DNA from: an uncultured Clostridia bacterium
Lineage (GTDB): Bacteria; Bacillota; Clostridia; Oscillospirales; Acutalibacteraceae
Assembly: GCA_904420155.1 (NCBI GenBank)
Contig: CAJFUH010000201.1
Coordinates: 1-5,101 of the forward strand
DNA length: 5,101 bases
Direction: 5' to 3'
The stretch's first letter is position 1. The number at the start of each line of letters is the position of its first letter. Shown piece by piece: positions 3,512 through 5,101 of the stretch. Below the pieces are notes generated by a model. That model was not told where the DNA came from. It made no database searches and saw only the letters and a program-made list of their open reading frames with translations. The position numbers were made by a program, and so were the translations under genes.

Positions 3512-4374
3512 AACATCGCCGTTTATCCCGCAAAAAGGGCCTTTCCCCTGCGGTGGTCCCGATGTATTTGTGGACTATCTTATTTGTCGCCATTCCATTG
3601 ATCTACATACTGGGAATGAGCTTCTTAAAAAAGGCAGAAACCTGGGGCGTGGTGATGGAGTTCTCTTTGGAAAGCTATCAGGGGATCTTCAACCCCACTT
3701 ATTTAAAAGTGTTCGGGCAAAGTCTGCTGATCGCTTTTCTTACCACTTGTATTACCCTGCTTCTGGGCTATCCGTTCGCCTATTTTACCGCAAAGCTCCC
3801 AAAGAAATGGCGGTCTATTGTTCTTCTTTTGCTGATCGTCCCCTTTTGGACAAACTCCCTTGTCCGTATTTATGGATGGATCATTTTATTGCAGGGCAAT
3901 GGGGTAATCAATAGCGTACTGCTTTCCTTAGGGATTGTCGATGCCCCTCTCAAAATGCTGTATAGCTTCGGTTCCGTTTTGGTGGGCATGGTCTACGCTT
4001 TGATGCCTTTTATGGTACTAACCATTTACAACTCTGTGGAAAAGCTGGACTGGAGCGTAGTGGAGGCCGCCCGCGATCTGGGCGCCGGCAAATGGAGAGC
4101 TTTCCTCACCACTACGCTCCCTCTGACTATGCCGGGGATCATGGCCGGTTGTGTGCTGGTATTTGTGCCGTCTGTAGGGTTGTTCTTTATCAGCGACTTG
4201 ATGGGCGGGGGAAAAATCATGCTGCTGGGAAACCTCATCAAAAACGAACTGCTCAGCGCCCACAATTGGCCTATGGGCGCAGCGCTGAGCATGGTAATGA
4301 TGGCCGTTACCTTACTGCTGCTCTATTTATATAAACGGGTATCCGGTGAAAAAAGCTTGGAGGGACTGCTATGA
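3508..4374 (+). CDS. potB: Spermidine/putrescine-type ABC permease PotB
   Basis: Predicted 288-residue inner-membrane permease, about the usual PotB length, paired with PotC to form the substrate channel. A basic cytoplasmic N-terminus (KHRRLSRKKG) precedes membrane helices at about 16-39, 68-92, 103-128, 151-173, 210-229 and 256-275. PFWTNSLVRIYGW (112-124) is the PotB hallmark. The EAA coupling loop that contacts the ATPase is at 186-205 (EAARDLGA ... LP). The GTG at 3508 is chosen over an in-frame ATG at 3463. It has GAGGAGG (3493-3499) eight bases upstream and forms a GTGA 4-base overlap with the potA stop, whereas the upstream ATG would overlap potA by 49 bases and has no ribosome binding site. 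The ATGA overlap with potC continues the coupling. The protein is intact. Confidence 0.92.
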   Translation: MKHRRLSRKKGLSPAVVPMYLWTILFVAIPLIYILGMSFLKKAETWGVVMEFSLESYQGIFNPTYLKVFGQSLLIAFLTTCITLLLGYPFAYFTAKLPKKWRSIVLLLLIVPFWTNSLVRIYGWIILLQGNGVINSVLLSLGIVDAPLKMLYSFGSVLVGMVYALMPFMVLTIYNSVEKLDWSVVEAARDLGAGKWRAFLTTTLPLTMPGIMAGCVLVFVPSVGLFFISDLMGGGKIMLLGNLIKNELLSAHNWPMGAALSMVMMAVTLLLLYLYKRVSGEKSLEGLL

Positions 4375-5101
4375 AACGACAAAAAAAGCGGCGTTCTCCC
4401 ATGCCGGAAGTATATATCGTGCTGTTTTTACTGTTGTTCTATCTGCCCATCCTAGTGGTTGTGGCCTTTTCCTTTAACGATAGTAAAATGTTTCAGTGGG
4501 AGGGTTTTACCTTTTCCTGGTATGAGAAGCTGTTACAAAACGATACCATCTGGCAGTCCTTCGCCACGTCGTTGGAACTGGCGGTGCTCAGTTGTTTGGC
4601 CGCCGCTATTCTGGGGACTTTAGGGGCGGTCGGCATGGCAGGAAGGCAGTTCCGCACCAAAGGATTGCTGGAAAACGTATCCTTAATCCCTATCATGATC
4701 CCGGAAATTATTTTAGGTATGGCGTATCTCACAGTATTTACCATTTTTCAGATCCCGTTTGGAATGGTGACGATGGTGATCGCCCATACCACTTTCTGTG
4801 TGCCTTATATTTTTATCAATGTGAAAGCCCGTCTTACAGGTTTAGACCCCTCCATTGGGGAAGCCGCCCTGGACTTAGGAGCCAGCCGGAAGCGCATGTT
4901 TTTTGATATTACCCTGCCGTTAATCCTTCCGGCTGTCGCTTCGGGGATGCTGCTGGCTTTCGCCATGAGTATGGATGACGTGGTCATCAGCTTTTTCACC
5001 AACGGCCCCGACACCAATACCCTCCCCCTCCAAATTTATTCCATGATGAAAATGGGAGTAACGCCGGAAATCAACGCCTTATGTACGCTGATGCTGGGCG
5101 C
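4371..5101 (+). CDS. potC: Spermidine/putrescine-type ABC permease PotC (cut by window edge)
   Basis: This reading frame has no stop before the right edge: 243 complete codons are visible out of the usual 255-265, so only the last residues are missing. It encodes the second membrane permease of the importer. A basic N-terminus (MKRQKKRR) is followed by membrane helices at about 14-35, 64-90, 103-125, 130-150 and 184-207. The EAA coupling loop is at 164-183 (EAALDLGA ... LP). The PotC-type segment MDDVVISFFTNGP (201-213) with TLPLQIYSMMK (217-227) follows. The ATG is in an ATGA overlap with the potB stop, and GGAGGG (4359-4364) stands six bases upstream. The polyamine-binding protein gene potD is expected next, outside the window. 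Confidence 0.92.
   Translation, partial: MKRQKKRRSPMPEVYIVLFLLLFYLPILVVVAFSFNDSKMFQWEGFTFSWYEKLLQNDTIWQSFATSLELAVLSCLAAAILGTLGAVGMAGRQFRTKGLLENVSLIPIMIPEIILGMAYLTVFTIFQIPFGMVTMVIAHTTFCVPYIFINVKARLTGLDPSIGEAALDLGASRKRMFFDITLPLILPAVASGMLLAFAMSMDDVVISFFTNGPDTNTLPLQIYSMMKMGVTPEINALCTLMLG

Noticed and set aside
4018..4292. Minus-strand open frames inside potB
   Set aside because: They are shadows of the permease gene; both strands stay open because of its codon bias, with no protein-like signature.

Overview
The window looks like chromosome from an endospore-forming Firmicute of the clostridial side. The reasons are adjacent spore-maturation genes (spmA-spmB), an AbrB-type transition-state regulator whose C-terminus carries two CxxC pairs instead of the Bacillus-type tail, strong GGAGG-type ribosome binding sites, and AT-rich intergenic DNA around moderately GC-balanced genes. 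No mobile element, tRNA, rRNA or CRISPR array was seen.

Left part (1-1126, minus strand): spmA and spmB overlap by 17 bases and read leftward. A strong Shine-Dalgarno sequence just after the spmB stop shows that another gene of the same operon starts at or just beyond the left edge. By analogy with Bacillus this could be rluB, but that gene is not visible. A divergent AT-rich intergenic region (1127-1554) holds a sigma-A promoter with both hexamers and spacing at consensus (TTGACA-17-TATAAT). It also holds a 17-bp dyad at the expected transcription start, three TTCGGAWT repeats spaced about 3 and 6 helical turns apart, and a cluster of phased T-tracts.

Middle (1555-2114): a short abrB gene ends in a rho-independent terminator. 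A second hairpin with a T-rich tail and then a regulatory region rich in palindromes follow. This region carries a promoter (TTGACT-16-GATAAT) and dyads upstream of, overlapping and downstream of it.

Right part (2115-5101, plus strand): a four-gene operon with 1- or 4-base overlaps, arsR-like repressor, potA, potB and potC. potC runs off the right edge and potD is presumably beyond it. PotA is the ATPase, and PotB and PotC are the two permease subunits of a spermidine/putrescine-type ABC importer. The first gene is an ArsR/SmtB-family winged-helix protein with a CxC pair at the position of the metalloid/metal box of E. coli ArsR and CadC. A thiol or metal-sensing type of repressor translationally coupled to a polyamine-type importer is the most unusual arrangement here. 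The leader before it holds a near-perfect 22-bp dyad and a small hairpin over the ribosome binding site and GTG start.
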